A DNA stretch of 64,000 bases from Isoetes taiwanensis (GCA_021234155.1 JAJEKV010000210.1:157501-221500); one strand, 5' to 3'; counted from the first letter of the stretch, positions 24,501 to 37,565 are shown. Program-made: numbers and translations. Notes: generated by a model not told the origin, from the sequence alone.

Positions 24501-25700
24501 ACAGGCTGGTGGATCTCAAGCATGTATGCAGCTACCTTCCAAGTCATGTATGCAGTCATCATAGGCCATAAGGGCAAGGAAGAGAGGATTTGCTCTAGAT
24601 TTGTGAGGGTGGGTCCACTTCTATAATGATGGCTTTTGTCAAACCTTGACAACTGAAAAGACTAAGGAAGGCTGAAAGAGAAGAGACTGCCAAAAGAGCA
24701 CATCAAAATAGGGTAGAAAGGGAGAGCAAGAAGAAGCGATACTGCTTTTGAGTGGAGAATAAGAGGCTTCAGGTAAGGAACAGATTGAGAATGAGTTAAG
24801 ATTTGAGTCCAATTCGGACTTGAACTTGAGATACATCCTTTGAGATAGGTCAAATGCCCCCACATTGTAGTCCTTTCCATAGTCCCCCTATGGATGATCA
24901 TAGCTAGCCCCAGCAAGATGACGAGGACATACAAGCCTTGTATAGCCTAGAAGACACACACATTTGCTCGGGTGATGCACTCAAGGAAGGCAGATTATAA
25001 GCATATAGGGGTATTTGCCTCTGGTCAGACCTATGCGAAATTAATTAACACACTTGGATCACTAATGAAGAGGTGGAATTAGCCAACGAGGAAATGGAAC
25101 CCCAACAACATGTTGACATTGGCCATGGGAATTTCTTGAGGATGGTTACAAGGGACTGGGTGAATTATGTTGCAGCCAATTCAGAAACCCAGCATGGCCA
25201 GCTCAGACCTATAGATAAAACAAGGATTATAAGGGAGATGGTGGAAATTGGAGTGGACTCTGATATTATATCTCGGGCCAGGGGTATGGCTGTGCAATTT
25301 GGAAGTCCATAGAGGGTTGAGATAGCTTATGGAACACAGCCAACCCCGAGGTTTAAAGAAGTAACCACATCCACGGCATCAGCCATTGCAAACCAGATAT
25401 GTTTGCTTTTATAATTGTGCATGGTTATGGTATGTTTCATTGACTTTGGCATTTCAACCCTTATTGTTGGTAGTTCTCAAAAGATAGTGATATAACCCAA
25501 GAAGGATAAAGGATGAATTCATGCCTGCATTGTACGCTATGTTAATTTGAATGTATTTTTTTGGGAAAACCTTTTATCCATGTCTCATATGTACTATCAT
25601 ATAGTACTCATGTCTTCTAGCTAACACTTGTTCATACGTACTATCATAGTACTCATGTCTTCTAGCTAACACTTGTTTAAGCATCTATCAACATACATAA
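21579..25700. other. Gene-poor stretch; one unrecognised frame at 25073-25312
   Basis: Apart from the hairpin, no gene is supported. The plus-strand frame 25073-25312 (79 residues, MELANEEMEPQQHVDIGHGN...) has fairly normal amino-acid composition and could be a remnant of a coding region, but I recognise no family. A TA(C)TATCAT...TAGTACTCATG segment is tandemly duplicated at 25590-25680 with a period near 47 bp. Confidence 0.4.
22187..22268. repeat. Near-perfect long hairpin, member of a small hairpin family
   Basis: CTTGCCGAGAGCTTATCGC (22187-22205) is matched by its inverse GCGATAAGATCTCGGCAAG (22250-22268) at 18 of 19 positions. The 44-base loop holds a second hairpin, AAAACCCC-CTTT-GGGGTTTT. 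A homologous core is present in inverted orientation near 41560-41625. Confidence 0.8.
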
Positions 25701-25710
25701 TTAAGAAAAA

Positions 25711-25790
25711 ACAAAAAAAGCGAGACCCCCCAGAAATCGAACCTGGATTATACCATTGGGTGAGACATACCTGAAGGTCCATGCTAATGT
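25711..25790 (-). mobile_element. tRNA-derived SINE-like head
   Basis: On the minus strand, a T-arm-like CCAGGTTCGATTTCTGG (25746-25730) contains a good Pol III B box (GGTTCGATTTC). TAGCATGGACC about 40 bases upstream could be a weak A box. GGGGGTCTCGC and then a T-run follow, like a Pol III stop. It does not fold into a full tRNA. It could be a SINE head or a decayed tRNA gene. Confidence 0.4.
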
Positions 25791-26137
25791 TGGAACAAAA
25801 GTTGAAAGCTGCAAGAAAGTAATTATACAAAAGAAATACAATAGAAAGGATCAATTAAATGCAAAGGCAATTTAAATTCCAAGAGGAAACACCACAACTT
25901 GATGTAGTATTGGTGCCATCACCTCATCAACACTGCTAATACCGAATGACAAAATAAAACATGATCATGATGGTCCGGCCATCACTTAGGCACCATCTCA
26001 TGGAATAATTCATGCATGGAACGAACAGTATGCTTGAAATTATGATGTTTTACTTTGTTGGTGAAATTACGTATTAGCTTATAATATATCCTATTACGAG
26101 TTCAATTGAGTAGTTTGCAAGGCGATTGATAAAATCA

Positions 26138-26362
26138 GCTCTGAACTTTGTTGCTAGAAAGTGAGAGATGCAACATGCAAATACTAGAAAGGTTACAAGG
26201 TATTAGGCGCCATTTTCACGATGACATCACTCAATTTTTCATAGTCTATGAACAAAACAAAGTGATGTCATGGTGAAAATAGCGCCTAACACCTCTGTCC
26301 ATCTTTCTAATATTTGCATATCACATTTCTCGCTTTCTAGAAGCAACATGAAGAGTTGTTGT
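26138..26362. mobile_element. Foldback element / long-arm MITE
   Basis: Two arms of about 110 bp are inverted copies with almost no spacer, centred near 26245. GTTGCTAGAAAGTGAGAGAT, GCAAATACTAGAAAGG and TTAGGCGCCATTTTCAC on the left match the reverse complement of the right arm (TTGCTTCTAGAAAGCGAGAA, GCAAATATTAGAAAGA, TTAGGCGCTATTTTCAC). The arms have about 80-85 percent identity by eye. No coding capacity. Confidence 0.8.
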
Positions 26363-26619
26363 TATTATTCACTTTGCCCTATTAGACAAAATTTTAAAGA
26401 GCTCTTACCCGTTAATTAGTTAATTGAGAAATGTGGGTTACAAATGAGAACTATCTTTAAATTACAAGAGCTAAGCTTCGATCCTAGGTGGGCGAGTAGT
26501 AGTTTAGCATTAGTCATAGATGACACCAAGGACGGGCTTAACCCTAAAAGTGGATTTCAAAGTGCTAAATTAGAATCACATTTATAAGAAATTTATTGGA
26601 TGGCTCTTGGCTAATCTCC

Positions 26620-26720
26620 TTAAACCCCCTACTCTCTGCCAACTCATTTACTTGGCTTCTATAGTTATATTCATTACTCTCTGCCAACTCATTTACTTGG
26701 TTTCTATAGTTATATTCAAA
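26620..26720. repeat. Tandem duplication, about 45-50 bp
   Basis: TACTCTCTGCCAACTCATTT followed by ACTTGG(C/T)TTCTATAGTTATA occurs twice in direct succession (near 26628 and 26675). The downstream GCATGCAATCTAGAGTTG is also echoed about 65 bases later. Confidence 0.8.
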
Positions 26721-27309
26721 GCATGCAATCTAGAGTTGGATGTACACTTCTATATGGCAGCTAAGACTATATTTAGGTCATGCAATCTAGAGTTGACATT
26801 AGACTTCCATTGCCATCAATATCATAATATGTCTCAGAATATCACAACAATTTGACCAAGCCTTCATTACATACCTGTAATGGTGAAGAGAGTTTGCAGC
26901 TATGAACTTTTAGTTCGGGTTTGTGGGTAATCTGTTTTATGACATTTAAGGAAGGACTTAAATGTAAAGCATTATATCTCTCTCTCTCTAACGTCTGTAA
27001 TGGTGAGAAAGGTTTGCAGCAATCGTCCCTTCCCTCCCTCCTTCCATGGGTGTTTTCCTAATGTTTTCTTATGCAAACTGGTTGCAACTGCCTAATGAAA
27101 CATGCTTTGCATTGCTCATGCATTGCTTATATATGGCTAATTTGCAAAGCATAAAATGGATTAGAGTTGGCAAATTTTTCTACCATTGGAATTCATTCTT
27201 TGAAGATTTACTTATTATGTTTATTTGGAGCAATGAGGCGCACAAGGATTATGGTATATTGAAGGCTATGCAAAGGCATATGGTACAGGAACTCTATGAC
27301 CGATTTTCA

Positions 27310-27446
27310 ACCAGTGAATATGGCAATTGCTCTATACTCATGGTGCTCTTATAATATAAAAGTATATGGCAAAGTTCTATCTAGTGAATATGGCAATTGC
27401 TCTATACTCGGGGTACTCTTATAATATAAAAAGTATATGGCAAAGT
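27310..27446. repeat. Tandem duplication, period about 68 bp
   Basis: AGTGAATATGGCAATTGCTC with TATACTC, then CTCTTATAATATAAAA and GTATATGGCAAAG, occurs twice in direct succession. Confidence 0.85.
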
Positions 27447-30400
27447 TCTTTTAGATAGACTTGGTTGGGTAATGGATGCAAGGTTTCATGTGTTTTATGT
27501 TTTTCTCTTGTTTTGAGAAAGATATGTTTATAGAAAGAACAATTTGATTTGCAGGAAAATAGAAAGGTGCTATCCCGAGTTAGGACACGGTAAGTGGACC
27601 TTCAAGTACCAAGAGCAAGTTCTTACGTCCTGCAACACCTGTGAGCACACCTCTTCCTTCAGGCATATTTTAAGGCCTGTGACTATAGTCTCACAGATAG
27701 CATCAACCAGCATCAACCACAGGACAAAGGTCTTGCTTGAGAGAGTTTTTTTTTTTCCGTTGGAAGTTTCGATATTTACACCTGAATGAGCAGAGCTGCG
27801 CATGTTGGAAACTCTAAACTTTATTCTCGAGATGTCTAAAGCCAAGTCTCAAATCTGTAGAATTGATTGATAGATGTGCTCACTAACAAAAGGTGCGAAT
27901 CTGCTTGAAGTTGTTCTATCAACAAATACAAGCTGTAATATGACAATTCCAAAGAAGTTTAGGGCCAACCGAAATAAGCGATTTTGACCTCGGTGAATTT
28001 ATCGAAAGCTTTGTTAGGCACGAAGATACAACGCCAAGGGAGCTTTGTTACGCTTTATATAGAATTCACTCCTTGTTGCAAGACTTAAGATATCCATAAC
28101 TACTTAAGCACTAGGGAGAATCATTGAACACGGACCTCTTCCACACCCAGTTTCAATAAGTCTTTGGACATTTAAAAGTAGCATGTATGCTTCATAAATG
28201 AGGCATGAATGACATTTTTTAGTCACCAACTCCCTATAACATATGATTAACGGGGATATTGCCATTTTTAGTCACCAACTCCCTATAATATATGTAGCGG
28301 GGATATTGTTCTACCTCGGGAAATCTTTGGACACTTAAAGGTAGCATATTTGCTTGGTTATATAACTGAATTTCCTCTTGTTTAGTATCTATTTGTATCG
28401 CTCTTCTTATTTTCGGTGACGAAGCTAACAATAGCGGATGTTGCTTCTTATTTTCGGAAGAGAGAACTATCTTAACCTAACAACTTGATATGTGCCTTCC
28501 AATTTTTGGAGAAGGGGTTATCTACAAAATCTAACAAAATGCTTACACAATGTTTACCATATCCAGTGTAGAAGCTAAATTATAAAAGAAAACAAAGGAA
28601 ATAACACGATGCGAGGGCACTCAAACATACCTAAAACAGTTACAAATGGCAACGAAAGATACCTTAAATATAAGTGTGCGGCTTTCGGAAAAATGCGGAT
28701 CCCTAGGATATGCTGGTGACTGCTAAAAACTTATGATTGGCTGTAAATGCTCGGTCACTTCTGTTGGTGGGCAGCCGCTCTCGAAACCGGCTAACCGGAG
28801 AGGTATCTTGGGCAGATAGATCCTAGGATCTATTTTTCCTGATTGCTGAAGCTTACAAGCACTTGTTTTGGTTGTATGGCCATCGTGATAATGATGATGA
28901 TGATCGAGCAGTTCTTGGCGCCAAGTCTCTGCTGGCGATTAGGAGAGCAATCGAGCATCCGCGTTACGATCTTAGGAGGTACAGCTTCATTTCGCTTTTA
29001 ATCTTTGTGTTTAAGGGAACCCAAAGAATCAAGATGGAGAGCGGCAGCTTAAGCTCGGAGCGACATAAAAATCTAGTATGTGCTTACAACGCTTGACTAT
29101 ATGGCTGCATTTGATCCAATAATGACAGACGAAAATGCCAAGTGGGGAATTCCAGAGCAGGATTTTAGCTTGAATTGGGAAATAGCATTGCACAGCAGCA
29201 AGAATGCCTTCTCTAGAAGAGCAAGAAGTTGCTGCCATTCGTTTGGCACAGTGAACTGCTGCAAAGAGCTTTTTCGAGTTTTTGAAGGGTTCGCATTGCC
29301 AGGAAGATGAAGATAATAGAACCTGCCTCACCTGCCTCCCTATCTCCCTTGTTCTTCGTCTAGATATTCTTAAAAATGATTAGAAGTAAGTGGTAATTTA
29401 GAAGAAACAGAGGAACATTAAATATGATCTTCTTCGGCTTCCTATTTTGACTTCCTATTTGTAATTGTCTTCTACTGTCTAGAATGTAGGGCTTTTGAGA
29501 AGCCTATAAAGGATATATTAAAAATGTAAAACTAGTTGTTTGGAATTTATCCCAGTTGAGAGAGCCTCAGATTGTCTCAAGTTTTCAAATTCTTGCACAC
29601 ATTTTGATAAGTTTCAAATGATTTCCTCTGGCCACAGTGAAGTAATAAGCAGGTTATGGAAACGTGGCTCCTTGTTGCTTGCATGCTGCTTTTGATAGGA
29701 TTTTGCAGTATTTGTGCAGAAGGAATGTTTATGCTCTAAGAAATGCTTATGCTTCACAAGATTCTGTCACATTAAGCCTGCAGTTTGGGAGAGATTTCAG
29801 TTTAACAAAAAGAAGAACCTATAGCAATTTTAATGCATAAGTCTTTCGTTTAACTAACTACTTTTTTATCTTGGTGTATAGTATTGAGATTCAGGAAAGT
29901 ATCTATCAGTATCTATCTGCAATTATTATTAAAAAATCTTAGAGAAAGGAACATATAAGGAGTATGGAGAAGATTTGCTTGTAGAAGAGAGAGAGTACCC
30001 GGAAACGTAAGTTTATTCTGTAGCATTTCATTTGGTGGTTCATTGGTTATGCATGTGCCTGCTGCTATCCAGCAAGTTTTGTTTACTTTCACGCATGGTG
30101 AATATTTGACTGTTGTTACTGGCTGCAGTCATCTAGCATATAGAACTGCTCTTATTGTTACAGTCATATAGAAGCTAGATATTGGAGCACAAATACTTGC
30201 CACAGCATTCCATTTCCCATGAACACGATGTCTGACTCATCCTGATATTGAGGCCACGTATAAACCTTAGTGCCTATCACAATTTTATCACCTTAAATCC
30301 TCTGAAATTTTCCATTTCGGAGGCATTCACTCGCATGTGCTTTGCAGGCTATCTACTTGTATTAGTTGTGGAGGCACAGAGTTCCTTCGCGATAAAAGAT

Positions 30401-32488
30401 CTATAAGAATTGATCCTATATAATTCAGTTTGTACTTCCTATTCTGCCTCCTCGTATACTTAATGTTTAGTCTGATAATTGTAACGTGAAAACCTTAATA
30501 GCACTTAATTACATCCGCCACAAATAACGAAGTCATAAACAGAGTGTACTTTTCAAAATGTTCTGATTTAATTGTGAAAGAAAATATATATGGTACTATG
30601 ATTTGCAGTAAAGCTGCAAGTGAGCTAAAGAACACTGTAGGTGCACACTGGTACTCCATCTAAGATCAACTTTATGTGTAGTATTTGCTAAATCACTCGT
30701 CTGATTGTCATGGATCATTTCTCTGTACCATGCTTTTCTAATATTTATATATGCATCTGATTATTGTTACTTAAGATAGAAACAAGCTAGACGTAAGAGC
30801 TAGGGAAAATTCTATAGCAATCTAGAACAATTGCAGGAGATCTCCGCTGGTGCAACAGATCTGCGTTGAATGACACTCTTTCCATGTTGGAACTGTTTGA
30901 AGAAAAACAGACCCAATTTATGACAATGTTGTCGAGAAGTTACATTAGATCTAAAGCTTTTCCTTGTAAAAACCAGCAGATTATTGTAAAAAGATCATAA
31001 GGCATAATCATAAGGCGTCATCCAGCTCTGTGTATCTGGGTTATTTTGCCTGCAAATCTACTCAGTGCAGAAATGAGGCATCATTCAAAGTTAGGGGATA
31101 CAATGTATGTAAAGCTAAGAGGCAGAGAAAGTCTCAAGTTAAACATGGTCTTGATACTTCTACATATCTGCAGAAATACAATAGCTTAGCTTGGACCTAC
31201 TGTATTCATTTTACTTCCATTACAACATTTGAAGAAAATAGCCCTATTTTTATGCTGAATTCAGAAAGTTGCTAGAGATGTGGTAGTTAGAAATAACTGA
31301 CAGACATTGGCAAGAAAAAGGGTGTACGTGGAGGTATTCCCATCTTCTTACATGTAAAATTTATATGGCATTTGTATTGCATTTGTATGGATTATGAAGC
31401 TGCACGGCTTCTCTGACGAACATTACTTTAGTGTTCATGATATAGTCTACTAGAATGCAACTTCTGCTTCATTCTTGTGAATTTGAGATTTTGGAGGCCT
31501 GACATGTCGTTGGCATGTCGGTATCCAATTTTTCTACCTTTTAATTGGATGACAATTGTTAACAATCTTTCATATGTCCAAAATTCCTTTCCAGGATGAC
31601 CAACTACACCAATTCTTTGTCCAAAAAGGTTGATGTGGGCATCTCATGTACCTCATATTTCCACAATATTCATTCGTGCATAATGCAAACATATTCTTCG
31701 ATGATAGGTGTCCCATAAAGATGCCACATGAAAAAGTTTACTTGCTTCATGAAATTATCTTTCGAAATTGTGGAAAGTGACTGGGCGGCGGACATATGAT
31801 TTTATAAGGTTGACTTGTGGTATTAATATAGTGGGGCATACAATGCTGATGGTGGAATGTAACACCAAAGGTTTTTTGTTTTTCTACGTCTCCTTTTTCG
31901 AGGTTAGGGTTTATGTTTTTGAGGCATTGTTCGTGCGACACAGCGGCAGTGACATCTGTGTGGCCATGGCGGTGCCAGATGTTTATTTAGCAAGGTTATG
32001 GCAATGGGCATGATTGCTATATCTTGTTCTGGTTTTAATTTAAAGTCCCCTTCATTTCCATGCAAGGTAGTTGCCTTTTGCAAGCACACATTGTGCAGGA
32101 TTATTTGTTCAAAGAAATAGCATACACAATTGGTGCAAAGTTCTTGGCTTTCTTCTAAACAGGATTATTTGTTTAAAGATATAAAATACCCAATTGGTTA
32201 AAAAAAATAACATACACAATTGGTGCAAAGTTATTGGGTTTCTTCTATACTATACCAGACATTTCCTTATGATATGTAGTTCGATTCCATGTTCTTTAGT
32301 TGACTATGTCATTGACTTTCATCCTATGGTTACCAAGTCAGGGTGACGTAGAAATAGCAGTTTGACCCCATCTTGATTTTGGGGGAACGGCTATGCTTGA
32401 TGTATATGGAATATGCTGTGGTAGATTTCCTAGACCAATGGTCCAAATTAGCCAATTATATAGATTAGTCAATTATAATAATTGCCGC
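27447..32488. other. Gene-poor stretch
   Basis: No gene is supported with confidence. A slightly GC-richer plus-strand frame at 28863-28980 (77 codons in all, with an Asp run and RAVLGAKSLLAIRRAIEHPR) ends near a possible splice donor (AGGAGGTACAG). It could be a lone exon remnant of a gene I do not recognise. The rest is AT-rich, with many short frames of no known family. Confidence 0.35.
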
Positions 32489-32489
32489 T

Positions 32490-32995
32490 GAGTTCATCAA
32501 CCCATGGAGGATTTTACCCATGAAGCATTTTGTCACCATAAATGACCTTTAGTTTATATGCCTGGAAGTGTAAATAGGCATGATTTAGATATATATGATC
32601 CACTCCACCAATTGGTCTATGAAGTTCTATGTCTGAAATGCCCTTATGTACATCGAACAAATTGGTTTATACCCACATCAACTATTCGTATTAATTACAA
32701 TGTCTCAAAAACATATCCCTGAGGTCATCAACCCATGGAGGATTTTACTGATGGAGTATTTGGCCACAATAAATGACCTTTAATCTATATGCCTAGAAGT
32801 GTAAATAGGCATGATTTAGATATATATGATCCACTCCACCAATTGCTCTATGAAGTTCTATATCTCCCTTAAATTACCCTTGAGATGATCAACCCATGTA
32901 GATTTTACCCATGGAGCATTTTGCCACAATAAATGACCTTTAATCTATATGCCTAAAAGGCTAAATAGACATGATCTAGATATATATGGTCCCCT
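32490..32995. repeat. Three-copy tandem repeat
   Basis: Three diverged units start at about 32491, 32721 and 32881 with TCATCAACCCATGGAGG-like text. They contain AATAAATGACCTTTA, then TATATGCCT, then AAATAG(G/A)CATGAT and TAGATATATATG. The first two share a longer tail (CCACTCCACCAATTG...TCTATGAAGTTCTAT). Confidence 0.85.
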
Positions 32996-35900
32996 GCATA
33001 GTTATAGTAGATTGGAGATAACTGCCCAAATTGTTTTCTTGAATATATAGATGTCTAGTTTTACAAATCTAAGGCCAGGAAAATCAGAAATTCGGCCAAA
33101 AATGGGCACGGAGCCACGGAGATGGAGAAGGTCACGGATAATTTTCTGCCTCTTTCGCATATTTCCTGTTGATTCAATCTAATTCCCGTCCTGTTATAGT
33201 TGGATTAATGAAAGATGGTGCAGAAACAGTCTGAATTCATGTTTTTTCTTTCGTGCTATGCCGTCCCATCATAGCACATGGCTGGGACCATTTCCTTTTC
33301 GTCGTTGTTTTTTTTTTGTCGTTCCTCGTCCATCTGCTCTGTATGCATTCAATTCGCGTAAATCAATTATGGACACAAGACGGCAAAATTACTATAGGCT
33401 TTGCTTCATAGAGCCGTCGTATTGTTATGAGTATCTTGGTCCATGATTGCCATCTTAGGGTTTGATGCTTGAATCTGTTAAAGACTTGCTGCATTTGGTA
33501 CAGCCTCTGCAAGTGGTTGGTACAATCTTTTCCCAGTTTATGTTCTTTTGTTCATTCTTAACATTACAGTTGATTTTTCTATATATCTACAAACCCAACT
33601 GTATTAGTTCACATTCCGAATCCTTCTCTGGATTTGAGAAGGTTAGAAGATATCAAATTGTGGCTAAAATCTTGTCTCACATATTGCTATCTTCGCTGGC
33701 ACGTATTACTACGTTCTAGCCTACAAAGCGGCATGCTAAAGAAGATTAACCAATTTTTGGCAGTCAAATGACAATGGCATCTGATGATCCAAAGGAGTTT
33801 GATCAGGCAAGTCAGTGAAAGTCCTCTTGTATTGCATTACAGTAGTAGAACAAGTCACCTTACCTGAACCATGAAGCCATGCATTTTCTTTCATGTGATT
33901 TTCTTTATCTTTTAAGTGGGATTATAAGCTTTGCTGGCAAGTGGGGTAACAAATGTGTTCTAGTTATTGTGACTGGCTATTGCCTTGGTTGCCATATATG
34001 TTTTCTGATCCCTTGCCAAAATTGTTTTCTCCCAAAGTTTTGTTGTTAAAATTTGTTGTATCCGTTGTTCGATGCATCTGAGCTAGCATGACTGATCTAT
34101 GCTGTTAAGCTGTGCATACCATTGTCCTTATGGTTCTTACAGGTCCGAAGAATCCAAGAAGATATGCTGGAAGAACGTGCATATTTTGGAGCTTATCTAC
34201 ATGCTAGCTAAGGCGATGATTTGTGGAATTTGTACAATGTAATTTTGCTGTGAGAAACATCTAGGCTTCTATTTAGGAAAACAGAATTATTTGCTAGATT
34301 AGTAGTTATTGTGACCCGTTATTGCCTGGCCTTATGGGTATTAAACTAGGTGCTTGTGACATGCATCTATCTTGCAAGTTTGAATTAAACGCATGCCTTG
34401 GTTGCCATATATGTTTTCACATATTCTGAAGCCTGCCTCCATGATGCTATTTAAAGTGATTATTCGGATTATTTATGCAATGCGATTTTGGTGGAAATAG
34501 TCGTCGGATTTCCATGCAGGGTAATATGCTGCTAATAAGCTGTGCATATTCTGAAGCTTGCCTCCATGATGTTATTTAAAGTGATCATTCGGATAATTTA
34601 CGCAATGCGATTTTGCTGGAAATAGCCTTCGGACTTCCATGCAGGGTAATATTCTTGAAATGGCCTCCGTGACATGCATCTACCTAGCAGTAGAGTGTGC
34701 ATTTTTGGATCTCCGGGTGGAACTAAACCCAGCCTTGCATTACCATCCTTTGTGAGATCTAACTAGGCTAGTATGTTTAGACTTGGATTTTAAATTTCGA
34801 ATTGCTTTAACAATGCATATACTAGTAGAGAGATGCTATAATCTACACTAGAGTCTTGTTTATACTGTGAGACGTGTGAAACAGTTGGATAAACTAGTTG
34901 CTTTGCCTCGCAGGGACATGCTGTTGTGGATTACTAGATAGGTGAAGATAGTATTCTTTGTAACTTATAGAGCGTTTGGTATGAAATTAAGTTGTGTAGC
35001 TTACTTGCACGCTGTTTAATGTGATGGTTTGATTTATTGCAGGGGAACAGTCTGGGAATGTTTGCATGGAGAGCTGGTGCTAGGATGTGCATATTATGGA
35101 ACTTGCTTGCTTGCTAGCTACGGTAATGATTTGGAAGTTATGGAGGTGATGCAGTTGAATAAACTAGGTGTTTTGTCTCCCACGGTCATGCATGTTTCTT
35201 GAGCTCAGACTTTTCTTCTGATATGCATTACTACATGGGCGAAGATATTGTTCTTTGTAACTTATCCAGGGTTTGAGATCAAATTGAAATGCATCTACGT
35301 TGGCAAATTTAGGGTGACTAGTTATTGTTGGACTCATTTTCCCTGTGGTCATGCATGTTATTTGGGGATAGACTTTAGTCATTGGAGCCCCACATGGAGA
35401 GATGCTGCTGAGCGTTGCATATTCTGCAACTTATGCCCCGTTACATCTAAAATAAATCTCTTTGGATCGTTACTTGCACTTGCATCACAAGAACAATATA
35501 ATTCCAAATAATAAACCCTATACAACAACTAGATCTCCTAGCGGCGACCCACCTATTTACTCAATGATCGAATTTCTAGGATCATAAATAATTACCTTCG
35601 GTTTTATGAGTATAATCGTGGAAGTTTTACAGTCATGAATAGTCACCTTAGGTTATTAATACTGCTTTAAACAATAAACAACCTTCGCTATAACCATGAA
35701 CCATAAAAAACGTCTTAATGTACACTCTTTTGGCCCACTTACATTTCTTCCTTCCTTCCTTCCATTTGCACCATGAAACTTGAAGAAACATTAATGATAG
35801 ACAAACAACCACCCACCCCACTATTCTCACACATTATTATAGATAGAACAAATATACTTAATAAACCATGAACTCTTCTCACATGGTCTCTTACCAACCC

Positions 35901-36506
35901 AATGGTGCTTGAATTCCATGGATAAATTTCATATAAAACTAATCGCAGCCCTTCCCACATCGACATGCAACAATCGTAACTAACACATCAACATGCAACA
36001 ATTGTAACTACCACATCAACATGCAACAACTATCACTTCATTCTAATGCACAAATTCTTACAACCTTCATAAAATCTAAGAAAATCTTACAAAATCTAAA
36101 AGTTTGTAAGCGAACCTAAAGGTATCTCATAAAATTTAAGAGAATCTAAGTCAATCTATGGGAATATACATAATATCTTGGAGAAGCTACGGGAATTCAG
36201 GGAAGCCTTCATGGAATCATGCTAAGTCTCATAAAATCATATAGAATCTTGGAGAATCTAGAGGCTTCTTGGGATAATTTTTGGAAATATAGGGTAATTC
36301 TACCCTATATGTCCAACTGCATCCTACTCCAACAACACCTCAACACCTAAGCAGAACTTAGTAATGCAAATGCGAACCATCACCTTCACAAAATGTGACT
36401 GTTTTAAAATAGCAATTTCGATTCAAACACTCTATTGTCTACAACTACAACTTAAGCCACTTCACTCTCCGGCCATGGAGGGCAACCCTCCGTGCGCAGC
36501 ACCTTG
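32996..36506. other. Gene-poor stretch with a local duplication at 34420-34655
   Basis: No gene is supported. At about 34421 and 34545, ATATTCTGAAGC(C/T)TGCCTCC starts two copies of roughly 110 bp. They share ATTTAAAGTGAT, CAATGCGATTTTG and TTCCATGCAGGGTAATAT. GCCTTGGTTGCCATATATGT also occurs twice (near 33983 and 34394). From about 36030 to 36290 the text is full of loosely repeated AGAATCTA/TCATAAAATC words. Confidence 0.5.
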
Positions 36507-37565
36507 TTTCCTTTCTGTATTAGGAAAGTGGGATTCGTGTCGAATTTGGGCGTCAGGGCAGGGCATGGCGGAGTTCTTCCATGCTTGGCCATGGCGGACT
36601 TTTTCTCCGAGGGTTGAGGCAACCGGCGTATTCAAATCGGGCGGCGGTAAATATGGAGTTAATGGGAGGGTTCAGGGACGCAGGAGACACAAGACGAGAA
36701 TCCCACATCCTTCCTTACGCCATAGCCAAGAGCATGTTCGATTTCCACCATAGGCAAGAAATATGATTTCGTTTTGTCTTTTAAGCCCTCTTCCTTCTTG
36801 TGCTTGTGTTTCGCTTCAAAGAGGTGTTGTGCGGGTTTGGCGAGATGGTGTTTGATTTTGAGGTTTTCCGGGCGCCTTTTGGCGGGGGTTCAAATCCCCA
36901 TGCTTCCTCCTATCGCAGCGGCAGCCATGCGAAATTTCAACTCCCCGTGCTTCATTGTGTTCTTTGTTTCTTTCTTCTTGTTGGCGAGAATGGCGGTGGA
37001 TGCATAGGAGCCCATTCTTGGCGGCAATGGAGGTCTGTAACATGTGCGGCGAGGTTGGTGCTAGCGATTCGTCAAGAGAATGAGGTTCGCCATGCATTTA
37101 GGAGGCAAAACGAGGTTGAGTTGTTTGTGAAGCATCGTGGTCTTGGTTTTACGCCGGCGAGGTTCAACTCCTCGCTTCATTGTCTTATTTGTTTGTTTAT
37201 TATGTTATGAAGCTCGCGGTAGCATGTGTGAGGGTTAGGATTGGGCTTGCATGTAGACGGATCCCCTGTAAATCTTTTTGCAAGTCACATAGTTGTGCAC
37301 AATATTGATTCATAGCAGACACGCTGCTTTAACTGTATGTTTGCAGAACAGGTTCGGATGGTTGGTACTTGTGTATGTGCTGATTGACTCAATCGAATAC
37401 ATTCTGGTGCACCTTAGGGTGACGTGGAAATGGGGTTTTGACCCCATCTTGACTCGGGTTCGACGGTTCTGGTTTAGGGATAGGGCATATCATTGAGAAT
37501 ATGCCCTTTTTAGATGGTCAGGATTAGCGATTATAGAGGATTAGCGATTATAGAGGATGATGATG
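36507..37565 (+). repeat. 1.07 kb interspersed repeat, copy 2 (inverted relative to copy 1)
   Basis: Homologous to the reverse complement of 20511-21578. From about 36560 to 37240, nearly every CAG or CTG of copy 1 is replaced here by CGG, CGAG, GG, CGC or a deletion, while other bases are mostly unchanged. Outside that interval (for example 37300-37370) CAG sites are mostly kept. B-box-like GGGGGTTCAAATCCCC (near 36887) and GAGGTTCAACTCCTC (near 37159) are visible. Confidence 0.85.

Noticed and set aside
25711-25790. Functional tRNA gene
   Set aside because: Only the T-arm region is convincing; acceptor, D-arm and anticodon arm do not fold.
32490-32995. CRISPR-like array
   Set aside because: Only three diverged units of uneven spacing, with no short identical repeats and spacers.
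36364-37210. Plus-strand frames of 129 and 136 codons in copy 2 of the 1.07 kb repeat
   Set aside because: They overlap in different frames, are not conserved as frames in copy 1, and follow the repeat boundaries rather than a gene.
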